Part shown: in pieces, positions 6,058-14,438 of the stretch
How positions within the stretch are numbered: the stretch's first letter is position 1
How the letters are laid out: each line of letters begins with the position of its first letter
Virus record (IMG/VR): IMGVR_UViG_3300028925_011157
Span: 1-20,388 of that record
DNA length: 20,388 nt
Direction: 5' to 3' (one strand)
Source of the DNA: a virus
Position numbers and translations under genes: made by a program
The notes under the pieces: generated by a model
What the model saw: the letters and a program-made list of their open reading frames with translations, nothing else
Database searches by the model: none
Told to the model about the DNA's origin: nothing

Positions 6058-8463
6058 ATGAACTTAGGAACGTGGTTAGCCGACCAAATAATAACAGAAG
6101 ATGCATCTAATATAACAACAATTGTTGCTATATATCCCGGCAGATTCCAGCCAATGGGTAAGCATCACGCTCAGGCATTTAAGTGGCTCAAATCTAAATT
6201 TAAAGATGCTCATGTAGTGACATCTGACAAAGTTGATCTACCAAAATCACCATTCTCGTTTAATGACAAGAAAAAGATAATAGCCTCACACGGAATACGT
6301 AATATTGTTAAAGTAAAGAATCCATATCAAGCAACAGAGCTTCTTAAAAAGTATGATCCGAAAACAACAGCAGCTGTATTTATGGTCGGTGCAAAAGACG
6401 CAAGTAGGTTAGGTGGTAAGTTTTTTAGACCTTGGAAGGGTAACGCAGAGATAGGGTACAAAGACGGAGCTTACACAATTATTGCACCACATGTATCATT
6501 AAAGGTACCCGGCCATGGTGAGATGTCCGGTACTGCTATTAGAACAGCGTTGGGAGCAAAAGCTATTACAGATAAGGATAGGTTAGAATTATTCAAACAC
6601 ATATTCGGACATACTAAGAATTACGACTTAATAACAAAAAAGTTAGGTGTGAATGAATCTATATTAGATTTTATTGCCTCCGGTAAAGTCCACGCGATAT
6701 TATTAGAGAACAGTAAAGCTAGTACTGCGACCTTAGGTGACGTAGATGATGGACCACAAGGTTGGTATCAATCTCAAGCTCACTATAAGAGTTCTACAAA
6801 CGATGTAGCTATGCAATTAGGCATGACTATTATTAATTACCTTTCCGGTGATGAAGAATTAAAATTTGGAACAAGTAGATTCCAAGGTAAGACAATGTCC
6901 CCATCTTCCTTCCCAGCTGGTGTTGCAGGTAAAAAAACAGCAACAAACCAGGACGACTTACCATCATCACGAGCATACGCAAAATGGAAATCACATGTGG
7001 ATGGTATAGCGGCACAACTAGGAATGGAGCTGTTAGATTATTTAGGAGCAGATAAATCTAAAAAAACTAAAGAGCCAAACAAGATCGATGAAACAATATC
7101 ACTACCAGTAGAGATAGGTGATACTGTTTTAATGGGAAAGTTCAAAAATAAGAAAGTTGTTGTAAAGACTATTAGTTTTAATGAAAAAGGTGATCTTCTA
7201 ATAAACGGTAGAACAGCTATGAAAATGAGGTTAGTTAAAAAGCAAAAGGCTGTTACTGAAGGATTAATAACTGAAGGTGGAGCATATGGACATATGTCAC
7301 ATCCATTTGATGACAGGGGATTAACGTTTGGTGATTTTAAGGAAATAATTGACATATCATTACAAGGTAAATTAGACCTAGATACAGCAGCAACAGAAAA
7401 AACAGATGGTCAAAATTTGTTTATAACCTGGAACGGTGAATTACGAGCAGCTAGAAACAACGGTGACATAAAGAGAGGTGGGATGGATGCTAATTCGTTT
7501 GCAGCTAAGTGGAAGGGTAGAGGTAATATAGAGAAAGCTTTCACATACGCATTTAAAGATCTCTCGAAAGCAATAGGGAAGATATCAGACAAGCAACGCG
7601 CAAAGATATTTAATGATGGTAACAATTGGATGAACATGGAGATTATGTATCCAGCATCTCAAAATGTTATAGTGTATGACGCTCCACATTTACAATTTCA
7701 TGGTATATTAAAATACGAGAAAGGTGTACCAGTTGGTACTGTAAAAGATGGTGCAAGAATATTAGCAGGTATGATAAAGCAGGTAGATGCTAACATACAG
7801 AAGAGTTTTAGTATAATTGGACCACATGTTCTTAAAATGTCCCCACACCAAGACTTCGCGGCTAAAGTTCCATATTTTAAAGCAAAGCTACAGAAACTAA
7901 TGTCACCGTATGGTATGAGAGATTCAAGCACATTTGCAGAATATCATCAAGCGTGGTGGGAAGCATACATTGACAAAAACTTCAAGAATCTTGACACGAG
8001 AGTTAAAATGGGGTTAGTCAAACGCTGGGCATTTTTTGATAAGTCATTTAGGTTAAATAAGAAGACAATAGAAGACGAAACGTTACTATCTAAAATAATT
8101 GAATTTGATAAACAAAAACATAAAGGTACAGTACAAGATACTATGAAGCCATTCGAAGTATTATTCTTTGAACTAGGTGTTGAGGTATTAAAGAATGTAG
8201 AAGGCTTCTTAACCGCTAGTCCAGACAAAGCGATAAAGCATATTAAAAGTCAAGTATCAAAAGCTATTAGCGATGTACGTAGGGGCGGTGATATTAAAAA
8301 ATTAAATAGAATGGGTCAACAATTAAATAAATTAAATGCAATTGGCGGATGGAAAGCAGTTATACCATCTGAAGGACTTGTATTTATTTACAAAGGTAGT
8401 ACATATAAGTTAACAGGTGCATTTGGTCCAATAAATCAAATAGCAGGCCTGATGACGTTTTAA
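6058..8463 (+). CDS. Fusion of NMN-adenylyltransferase-like and RNA/DNA-ligase-like domains
   Basis: 801 residues from ATG 6058, chosen over ATG 6046 because GGAGA at 6048-6052 gives a 5-base SD spacing. Residues ~20-165 look like an HIGH-type nucleotidyltransferase: PGRFQPMGKHH (27-37) at the usual HxGH site, VFMVGAKD, and MSGTAIR (156-162) at the ISSTxxR site. The middle holds two related helices (QLGMTIINYLSGD near 255, QLGMELLDYLGAD near 322) and a small beta domain (GDTVLMGKFKNKKVVVK). The C-terminal half has covalent-nucleotidyltransferase motifs: EKTDGQN (447-453, motif I, Lys448), ARNNGD (motif Ia-like), MNMEIMYP (Glu528, motif III-like), EGLVF (772-776, motif IV) and YKLTG (motif V-like, Lys784). 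The ~240-residue gap between motifs III and IV is much longer than in classic ligases. The order of domains is visible; substrates are not. T4 RNA ligase 1 also helps attach tail fibres, so a link to the adjacent fibre genes is possible. Confidence 0.72.
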   Translation: MNLGTWLADQIITEDASNITTIVAIYPGRFQPMGKHHAQAFKWLKSKFKDAHVVTSDKVDLPKSPFSFNDKKKIIASHGIRNIVKVKNPYQATELLKKYDPKTTAAVFMVGAKDASRLGGKFFRPWKGNAEIGYKDGAYTIIAPHVSLKVPGHGEMSGTAIRTALGAKAITDKDRLELFKHIFGHTKNYDLITKKLGVNESILDFIASGKVHAILLENSKASTATLGDVDDGPQGWYQSQAHYKSSTNDVAMQLGMTIINYLSGDEELKFGTSRFQGKTMSPSSFPAGVAGKKTATNQDDLPSSRAYAKWKSHVDGIAAQLGMELLDYLGADKSKKTKEPNKIDETISLPVEIGDTVLMGKFKNKKVVVKTISFNEKGDLLINGRTAMKMRLVKKQKAVTEGLITEGGAYGHMSHPFDDRGLTFGDFKEIIDISLQGKLDLDTAATEKTDGQNLFITWNGELRAARNNGDIKRGGMDANSFAAKWKGRGNIEKAFTYAFKDLSKAIGKISDKQRAKIFNDGNNWMNMEIMYPASQNVIVYDAPHLQFHGILKYEKGVPVGTVKDGARILAGMIKQVDANIQKSFSIIGPHVLKMSPHQDFAAKVPYFKAKLQKLMSPYGMRDSSTFAEYHQAWWEAYIDKNFKNLDTRVKMGLVKRWAFFDKSFRLNKKTIEDETLLSKIIEFDKQKHKGTVQDTMKPFEVLFFELGVEVLKNVEGFLTASPDKAIKHIKSQVSKAISDVRRGGDIKKLNRMGQQLNKLNAIGGWKAVIPSEGLVFIYKGSTYKLTGAFGPINQIAGLMTF

Positions 8464-8472
8464 GGAAAAGTT

Positions 8473-9048
8473 ATGAAGAAAGGAATTACACAAGATAAAG
8501 TACAGAGGATGAGAAATTTAATCTCTGGTAATCATAATAACAAAAGTTTAATACGCAGTGGCTATACTAAGAATATAGTCGAGCGTGTAGAAGGACAAGT
8601 TTGGACAGAGCGCGGTAAAACATGGACTATTAAGAATGGCATAAAGCGGACTGTTGATAAATTAGATTTTGCTAGAAAAATTAATAGAGTGCCATTCGCT
8701 TGCCCGAAGTGTGTACAATCATTAAAACATTCTGCTCATAAACAGATGTATAAGCGATGGGGAATGTGCTTAACGTGTGTAGTAAAGTGGGAGGCGGAGA
8801 TGAAGGCTAATGGTACATACGATGAGTGGTTTAAGCAATTCGATGTATCAAACTTTAATGCATTCATATCAGACATTCAGGGAGAATATAATGATTGGTT
8901 ACAATCCAGAAATGCACAGCACTACATAACAGAAGCAGGACAAATAGAGGATTGGAGTGGTGGTGAGCAAGGCGATGAATTATCAAAAGAGTTTAACAAA
9001 ACAGTAGCTAAAGCAAAGGAGCAACATAATGCAAAGCATAAAGATTAA
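8473..9048 (+). CDS. Zinc-ribbon protein, conserved in marine myoviruses
   Basis: 191 residues, with an AAGGAAA SD nine bases after the previous stop. The N-terminal region (GKTWTIKNGIKRTVDKLDFA, residues 49-68) is followed by a likely zinc site: Cys77-x2-Cys80 and Cys99-x2-Cys102, with His86 and His89 between. The C-terminal half is helical and acidic (NDWLQ..., GGEQGDELSKEF). I recall the same architecture in many T4-like marine phages, where it has no proven function. A nucleic-acid or protein-binding assembly role is a guess. It overlaps the next gene by 20 bases. Confidence 0.68.
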   Translation: MKKGITQDKVQRMRNLISGNHNNKSLIRSGYTKNIVERVEGQVWTERGKTWTIKNGIKRTVDKLDFARKINRVPFACPKCVQSLKHSAHKQMYKRWGMCLTCVVKWEAEMKANGTYDEWFKQFDVSNFNAFISDIQGEYNDWLQSRNAQHYITEAGQIEDWSGGEQGDELSKEFNKTVAKAKEQHNAKHKD

Positions 9049-9454
9049 GAATATTATAAACGAAGAAGTACATAAATTACTAGAAGCGTCGATTACTAAA
9101 GGATTTCGAAAAGCTGTTGAAGCTCTACAGAAGGCACAGTTAGATCAACAAACATTAAGGAAAGCTTTCGTTGCAGAGAAGAATCCAAAACAAAAAGAGA
9201 AGCTAAAGCAATCGTTAATTAAAATGCACAAAGTCGTGCAGAAGGTAGAAGTAGAGTTCAACGATGTTTTACGGAACGAACCAGCTGGTGAGTTAGAAGA
9301 GGTAGATGTACGTAAGGTACATGGTGATGAGAGGATAGAAAATCCTGATACAGGTAATGCAATTAAACTCAGTACAGCATTAAAATCTAAAAAAAGCTCT
9401 GCAGTGTATCGCACAGCAAAAGAAAAATATAATCAATACAAGGATAAGGAATAG
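9029..9454 (+). CDS. Coiled-coil protein with N-terminal INEE leader, function unknown
   Basis: 141 residues. The ATG at 9029 has AAGGAG seven bases upstream, inside the previous gene. The N-terminus IKNIINEEVHKLLEASI (4-20) is an amphipathic helix of a type repeated at the start of other proteins in this window. LLE/A at 17-20 fits the T4 prohead-protease pattern (L/I)xE. Residues ~25-85 are a charged coiled coil, and the end (KSSAVYRTAKEKYNQY) is basic. It might be a capsid internal or core protein, but that is inference only. Confidence 0.62.
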   Translation: MQSIKIKNIINEEVHKLLEASITKGFRKAVEALQKAQLDQQTLRKAFVAEKNPKQKEKLKQSLIKMHKVVQKVEVEFNDVLRNEPAGELEEVDVRKVHGDERIENPDTGNAIKLSTALKSKKSSAVYRTAKEKYNQYKDKE

Positions 9455-9458
9455 TTAT

Positions 9459-9758
9459 ATGAAAAATTTATGGAAATGGGTACTAGGAGCAATAGCTGCT
9501 ATAGCCGGTATAGTTACACTATTTGCCTCACAGAGTGCAAGTAAGCAAGTTTATGACGATAAGGTCAACGATAACAATGATGAAGTCAAAAAAGTTAAGA
9601 CTAAGACCAAAGAGGCAACAACAAAGAAAGCAGCCACGAAAGCAGCACTATCTAAAGCAAAGACGAAAACAGCTAGTACAAAGTCTAAAGTAAAGCAAAC
9701 CGGTAGTGCTACAAAGACCACAAAAGATTTTAAGAAAAAATATAGAAGTAAGTCGTGA
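9459..9758 (+). CDS. Small membrane protein with Lys/Thr/Ala-rich tail (possible holin or spanin partner)
   Basis: 99 residues, AAGGA SD with eight-base spacing. Residues ~6-24 form one hydrophobic segment (WVLGAIAAIAGIVTLFAS). It is followed by a strongly basic low-complexity tail of Lys, Thr, Ala and Ser (KTKTKEATTKKAATKAALS and similar). The stop overlaps the GTG start of the next secreted protein (GTGA). A single-TM protein paired with a signal-peptide/TM protein directly upstream of the terminase suggests a lysis cassette, but the sequence does not prove this. The tail could instead bind nucleic acid or wall polymers. Confidence 0.6.
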   Translation: MKNLWKWVLGAIAAIAGIVTLFASQSASKQVYDDKVNDNNDEVKKVKTKTKEATTKKAATKAALSKAKTKTASTKSKVKQTGSATKTTKDFKKKYRSKS

Positions 9759-10135
9759 AGCAGATACTAACTACACTCTTACTGTGTGTATCTAGTTTTT
9801 GTCTCTCCCAAGACACTATCCAAATACCAGCTGTTGAACTCCAAGAGTTTATACTAGCTGTAGATACCCTAGAATCACAAGATTCAATTAAAACACTATT
9901 AATTAACCAACTTGAACATGAAATTAAACTTCATGTGCTATTAGCTGAACAAGATAGTCTAATCATCTTGTATAAAGATCAAGAGATATTACTACTAAAT
10001 GAACAGATAGAGTTACATATAGATCGGTTAGCTCAAGTAGATAAATGGTATAATAAACCATGGGTTGGTTTCGCAGGAGGAGCTCTAGGAACGGTACTGC
10101 TGATCCACGTAATAGATTACACTCTACCACAGTAA
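9755..10135 (+). CDS. Exported protein with N-terminal signal and C-terminal TM (spanin-like topology)
   Basis: 126 residues from a GTG that overlaps the previous stop. Residues 1-18 form a signal peptide (MKQILTTLLLCVSSFCLS) with a likely cut before Q19-D20, a pattern typical of Bacteroidota exported proteins. A helical central part with QDSI and QDSL repeats follows. Residues 103-121 (WVGFAGGALGTVLLIHVI) are a second hydrophobic segment, and a short tail ends DYTLPQ. Two membrane-anchoring ends with a periplasmic rod between resemble unimolecular spanins such as phage T1 gp11. There is, however, no proper lipobox: the Cys at 16 is preceded by Phe. Function is inferred; a different envelope protein is possible. 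Confidence 0.58.
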   Translation: MKQILTTLLLCVSSFCLSQDTIQIPAVELQEFILAVDTLESQDSIKTLLINQLEHEIKLHVLLAEQDSLIILYKDQEILLLNEQIELHIDRLAQVDKWYNKPWVGFAGGALGTVLLIHVIDYTLPQ

Positions 10136-10150
10136 TAATTTACACTCTAT

Positions 10151-10161
10151 ATATTTATATA
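10151..10161 (+). promoter_or_regulatory. Candidate late transcription signal ATATTTATATA
   Basis: A copy of the recurrent motif just upstream of the terminase, two bases before the ATG at 10164. No SD is present. As at 2403, the closeness to the start codon argues for a leaderless or near-leaderless message, or for a role other than a -10 element. Confidence 0.5.
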
Positions 10162-10163
10162 TA

Positions 10164-11747
10164 ATGGCGAAAGACTTAAAACAAATAATTGCAGATGAGT
10201 ATGTGAAGTGCGCTAAAGATCCAGTACACTTTATGAGAAAGTACTGCAAGATCCAACATCCAACGAGAGGTAAGATTAACTTTGATCTATATCCTTTTCA
10301 AGAAAAGTCTTTAATGCAATTTGCAGAACATGATTATAGTGTAATACTAAAATCGAGGCAATTGGGTATTTCAACCCTAACTGCAGGCTATACATTATGG
10401 TCGATGGTATTTAACCAAGATTTTAATGCTCTAGTAATTGCAATAAAACAAGATACAGCAAAAAATTTAGTAACTAAGATTCGTGTAATGCATGAATTCC
10501 TACCTAGCTGGCTAAAAGGTAACATACTTGAAGATAACAAGTTATCTCTAAGATTAGCTAATGGCTCACAGGTGAAAGCGATATCCAGTTCTCCAGACGC
10601 TGGTAGATCAGAAGCGCTATCGCTACTAGTAATAGACGAAGCAGCATTTATTGATAGCATAGATACTATATGGACATCAGCTCAACAGACACTAGCTACC
10701 GGTGGTAAGTGTATTGCACTATCTACACCAAATGGTGTTGGTAATTGGTTTCATAAAACATGGGTGAAAGCGGAAGCAGGTGAAAATAAATTTAACACTA
10801 TCCGACTACACTGGTCAGTACATCCTGAGAGAAGTCAAGAGTGGAGAGATGATCAAGATATTTTATTAGGAATTGATCAAGCAGCACAGGAGTGTGATTG
10901 CGACTTTATAAGTTCTGGAAAGTCTGTAGTGCCCGGTCCACTTTTAGAATGGTATCGCGACAATATGGTGCAAGAGCCTGTAGAAAAGCGAGGACATGAT
11001 AATTCGTATTGGGTATGGGAATATCCTAACTACACAAAGAACTATATTGTTGTAGCAGACGTCGCGAGAGGGGATGGAGGTGACTATTCAACATTCCATG
11101 TTATCGATATAGAGACAGTCACACAAGTTGCAGAGTACAAGGCTCATATTGGTGTTAAAGAATTCGGAAATATGCTAGTAAACATAGCTACAGAATATAA
11201 CGAAGCTTTACTAGTAATTGAGAATGCAAATATAGGATGGGCAGCCATACAACCAGCTATAGACAGAGGGTATAAGAATTTATATTATACATACAAACAC
11301 GAAGGTGTTATTGATCCAGATGTACAATTACGTAAAGGATATGATATTAAAGATAAAGGTCAAATGGTGCCAGGCTTTACAACTTCAGCTCGCACAAGAC
11401 CACTTTTGATATCAAAGCTAGATATTTATTTTAGAGAAAAGGCCTGTGTTGTGCGTTCGAGTAGACTTGTAGATGAATTATTTGTATTTGTCTGGAAGGG
11501 GTCGAGACCGGAAGCACAAACTGGATATAACGACGATTTAGTTATGGCGTTTTCAATAGCAATGTATATCCGTGATACAGCGCTAAAGTTAAGGAATGAA
11601 GGATTAGAGTTAAATAAGCGAGCAATTAAAATGATGGGTACAAGTACAACATTTAATGGAGCATATAGCACTAATTCAGATCCAACTGATTCATGGAATA
11701 TGGACGTTGGACACAACAATAGTGAAGACTTAACATGGTTATTATAG
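10164..11747 (+). CDS. 17: Terminase large subunit (gp17-like)
   Basis: 527 residues; T4 gp17 is ~610. It is the ATP-driven packaging motor and headful nuclease. The ATPase part shows Walker A SRQLGIST (64-71), Walker B LLVIDEA (154-160, with Asp158 and Glu159) and coupling motif STPNG (187-191). The nuclease part shows VVADVARGDGGDYS (296-309, Asp299 and probably Asp304), IENANIG (Glu353) and GYNDDLVMAF (454-463, Asp457/458), the expected acidic metal-binding set. The start is fixed by the upstream motif and the next stop. The portal gene follows after 12 bases, with no sheath or tube gene between. The small terminase subunit is not in the window. Family assignment is secure. Confidence 0.96.
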   Translation: MAKDLKQIIADEYVKCAKDPVHFMRKYCKIQHPTRGKINFDLYPFQEKSLMQFAEHDYSVILKSRQLGISTLTAGYTLWSMVFNQDFNALVIAIKQDTAKNLVTKIRVMHEFLPSWLKGNILEDNKLSLRLANGSQVKAISSSPDAGRSEALSLLVIDEAAFIDSIDTIWTSAQQTLATGGKCIALSTPNGVGNWFHKTWVKAEAGENKFNTIRLHWSVHPERSQEWRDDQDILLGIDQAAQECDCDFISSGKSVVPGPLLEWYRDNMVQEPVEKRGHDNSYWVWEYPNYTKNYIVVADVARGDGGDYSTFHVIDIETVTQVAEYKAHIGVKEFGNMLVNIATEYNEALLVIENANIGWAAIQPAIDRGYKNLYYTYKHEGVIDPDVQLRKGYDIKDKGQMVPGFTTSARTRPLLISKLDIYFREKACVVRSSRLVDELFVFVWKGSRPEAQTGYNDDLVMAFSIAMYIRDTALKLRNEGLELNKRAIKMMGTSTTFNGAYSTNSDPTDSWNMDVGHNNSEDLTWLL

Positions 11748-11759
11748 GAGTAAATAAAA

Positions 11760-13532
11760 ATGGCAGATAAATCATTTTTCGGAAGATTAGAAACATTATT
11801 TTCAACAAACGCAATTGTGCGAAGAGTTGGAACAAACAAGTTAAAAGTTATTGATGTCAATAAGGCACAATCTAACAATGGCTTAGCCACAAACAAGCTT
11901 GTTGATAGGTATACAAAATTACATGCATCATCTACACAGATGACATATAATCAATATCAAACTTTTCAACAGCAGAGAATCACATTATTCACAGATTATG
12001 AAACTATGGATGAAGATTCAATCATATCATCAGCACTAGATATCTATGCAGATGAATCAACTATTAAGAATGAATTTGATCAAGTACTATCGATCAACTG
12101 TCGTGATGAAGATATAAATAAAATATTACATAACCTTTTCTACGATATATTAAATATAGAATTCAATTTATGGCCGTGGGTACGTAATCTGTGCAAATAT
12201 GGGGACTTTTACTTGAAGTTAGATATAACAGAGAAGCTGGGTGTAACAAACGCACAACCTATATCCACCTATGAGATGGTTAGAGAGGAAGGTACTGATC
12301 CAACCAATGATGAGTACGTTAGATTTGTACACGACATAAGTATGGCTGGGCAATCTTCAGCAGCATCATCACAAGCTAAAACAGAATTCGAAAACTATGA
12401 AATAGCACACTTTAGAATGTTAAGTGATACAAACTTCTTACCATATGGCAAATCTATGCTAGAAGGATCTCGTAAAGTCTGGAAGCAATTGACACTTATG
12501 GAAGACGCGATGTTAATTCATCGTATAATGAGAGCACCTGAGAAGAGAGTCTTTAAAATTGATATAGGAAACATTCCACCAGCTGAAGTTGATAACTATA
12601 TGCAGCAGGTTATTAATAAGATGAAGAAGGTACCTTATATAGATCAAAACACTGGACAGTATAATCTTAAGTTTAATATGCAGAATATGTTGGAGGATTT
12701 TTACCTACCTGTGAGAGGAGGGCAGTCCGGAACAGAGATAGATTCACTTAGTGGTATGGAATTTACAGGCATTGACGATGTTGATTATCTTAAGAATAAG
12801 ATATTTGCAGGATTAAAGGTACCTAAGGCGTTTCTAGGATATGATGAGACAACAGAAGGTAAAGCAACATTAGCAGCAGAGGATGTTAGATTCGCAAGAA
12901 CGATAGAACGAGTGCAGAGAATAATAGTATCGGAACTTACCAAGATTGCAATTGTGCACTTATACGCTCAAGGATATGAAGATAGCAAGTTAGTTGATTT
13001 TGAATTAGCACTAACAAATTCATCGACGATATACCAACAAGAAAAGATTAGTTTATGGGCTGAAAAAATCTCATTAGCAGATTCAATGAAAGAAAATAAA
13101 ATGCTTTCAGAAGATTGGATATATAAAAACATATATAACATGAGTGATAAAGAGATTACAGACCAGCAAGGTAAGGTGGTCAAGGATATGGAAGGTGTGT
13201 ATAGAAAGATGAAGATGTCTGAAGACGGAGAAGACCCAGCTGCAGACTCTAAAGTACAGCCTGATGAAGAGTCAAGCACGTGGGAGTCTAGCGGAGGTGA
13301 TATCGGAAGACCACCAGAAGGTACAAAGTATAATACACAAGATCATGTAAGAGGAGCAGATCCCCTAGGTGATAAGACGAGAAAGCGCGATTATCTTAAT
13401 AGAGATCGTACTATTAAGCACAGTTATGCTGAATCGCTCAAATCAATCACGAAGAGTATGGACAAGCATGCAAAAGCAACCTTGTTAAGTGAAAATAACT
13501 TGTTAGATGACGAGTCTTTGCAAGCGGGATGA
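11760..13532 (+). CDS. 20: Portal vertex protein (gp20-like)
   Basis: 590 residues (T4 gp20 is 524), with an AGGAG SD 10 bases before the ATG. The dodecameric portal starts head assembly and docks the terminase and neck. Family hallmarks are RAPEKRVFKIDIGN (258-271), KKVPYIDQNTGQYN (289-302), LEDFYLPVRGGQSGTEID (311-328) and DYLKNKIFAGLKVPKAFLGY (342-361). The C-terminal ~100 residues are extra: acidic, Ser/Gly-rich and probably disordered (about 490-540), then a basic helix ending KATLLSENNLLDDE. The stop TGA overlaps the next transcription signal. The long C-terminal extension and the LLSE site may be processed during maturation, which is not demonstrated. Confidence 0.95.
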   Translation: MADKSFFGRLETLFSTNAIVRRVGTNKLKVIDVNKAQSNNGLATNKLVDRYTKLHASSTQMTYNQYQTFQQQRITLFTDYETMDEDSIISSALDIYADESTIKNEFDQVLSINCRDEDINKILHNLFYDILNIEFNLWPWVRNLCKYGDFYLKLDITEKLGVTNAQPISTYEMVREEGTDPTNDEYVRFVHDISMAGQSSAASSQAKTEFENYEIAHFRMLSDTNFLPYGKSMLEGSRKVWKQLTLMEDAMLIHRIMRAPEKRVFKIDIGNIPPAEVDNYMQQVINKMKKVPYIDQNTGQYNLKFNMQNMLEDFYLPVRGGQSGTEIDSLSGMEFTGIDDVDYLKNKIFAGLKVPKAFLGYDETTEGKATLAAEDVRFARTIERVQRIIVSELTKIAIVHLYAQGYEDSKLVDFELALTNSSTIYQQEKISLWAEKISLADSMKENKMLSEDWIYKNIYNMSDKEITDQQGKVVKDMEGVYRKMKMSEDGEDPAADSKVQPDEESSTWESSGGDIGRPPEGTKYNTQDHVRGADPLGDKTRKRDYLNRDRTIKHSYAESLKSITKSMDKHAKATLLSENNLLDDESLQAG

Positions 13533-13541
13533 TATTTATAT
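13531..13541 (+). promoter_or_regulatory. Candidate late transcription signal GATATTTATAT
   Basis: An exact repeat of the motif at 2403, overlapping the portal stop codon and 30 bases before the ATG at 13572. The spacing here leaves room for a normal short leader. Confidence 0.52.
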
Positions 13542-13571
13542 AAGCATAGATGTATATATTGGAAAAAAAGT

Positions 13572-14438
13572 ATGGCAAATATTAAACATAATAAAATAAA
13601 GAACGTCGGTGTTCTATTCGAGCTGTTAACGCGTCAAATTACAAGTGACACTATTAGCGGTATCGATAACTCCCCTGCAATTAGAATTGTTAAGGAGTTC
13701 TTTAATAAGAATTCACAATTATTAAAAGAGTACAATCTATATAAAGCATTACAACAGCAAAAGTACAAAAAAGAGGCTAGCGCCGAGCGATTTGTAGATA
13801 TAGTTATTAATGAGCATGCTAAGCTATCAAGTGCAAAACTTAAGCGTGAGAAGTACAGCTTAATTAAAGAGATAAAGAGGACATACAATCTAGAAGATTT
13901 CTTTAAATCACATATATCTAGCTATAAACTCAATGCATCTATATACAATATATTAGAATCAAAAAATAACGGTAACGTTCAAAATCCCACTGTATCGATG
14001 AAGAGTAGATTCTTCATTACAGGGCACATTCTAGAAAGTAACACTACCGCGAAGCGAGCTATTGATACAGTAATTAGTGAGTACAGTAAGCAAGATAAAG
14101 ATTTAAGATTATTGTCATATAAGATTTTACTTGAGAAGTTTAATAGTAAATATGGTAAGTTAAATAAAAAGCAAAAATCTTTACTAAAAGAGTATATTAA
14201 TAATATATCTAATAGCTCAACATTAAAGAAGTATATTGTAACAGAGATAGCAGTAGTAAATAGAGCATTAACATTGTTGATTCCAAAGGTTAAAGACAAT
14301 GTTGTTAAGATAAAGCTCCAGGAAGTTGCACAGCAATTAGAGTTAATCAAAGAAGACACAAGAGTTAGAGATAAGCACCTTGTATCCCTATTACGTTCAT
14401 ACAGCTTAATTACGGAGTTAAAAAATGTCATTAAATAA
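13572..14438 (+). CDS. Helical prohead-region protein, function unknown
   Basis: 288 residues, with a weak GGAAAAA before the ATG. It is almost entirely helical and Lys/Leu/Ile/Asn-rich, beginning HNKIKNVGVLFELLTRQITS, with GHILESNTTAKRAID in the middle. No catalytic motif is seen. It lies where T4 carries the small prohead core genes 67 and 68, between portal and protease, and similar proteins occur there in other marine far-T4 phages as I recall them. A prohead core or scaffold-assembly role is inferred from position only. It overlaps the next gene by 14 bases. Confidence 0.68.
   Translation: MANIKHNKIKNVGVLFELLTRQITSDTISGIDNSPAIRIVKEFFNKNSQLLKEYNLYKALQQQKYKKEASAERFVDIVINEHAKLSSAKLKREKYSLIKEIKRTYNLEDFFKSHISSYKLNASIYNILESKNNGNVQNPTVSMKSRFFITGHILESNTTAKRAIDTVISEYSKQDKDLRLLSYKILLEKFNSKYGKLNKKQKSLLKEYINNISNSSTLKKYIVTEIAVVNRALTLLIPKVKDNVVKIKLQEVAQQLELIKEDTRVRDKHLVSLLRSYSLITELKNVIK

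Noticed and set aside
9755-9820. Lipoprotein signal at Cys11 or Cys16 of the exported protein
   Set aside because: Residues before the cysteines (LLLC, SSFC) do not fit the lipobox, so an ordinary signal peptide is preferred.
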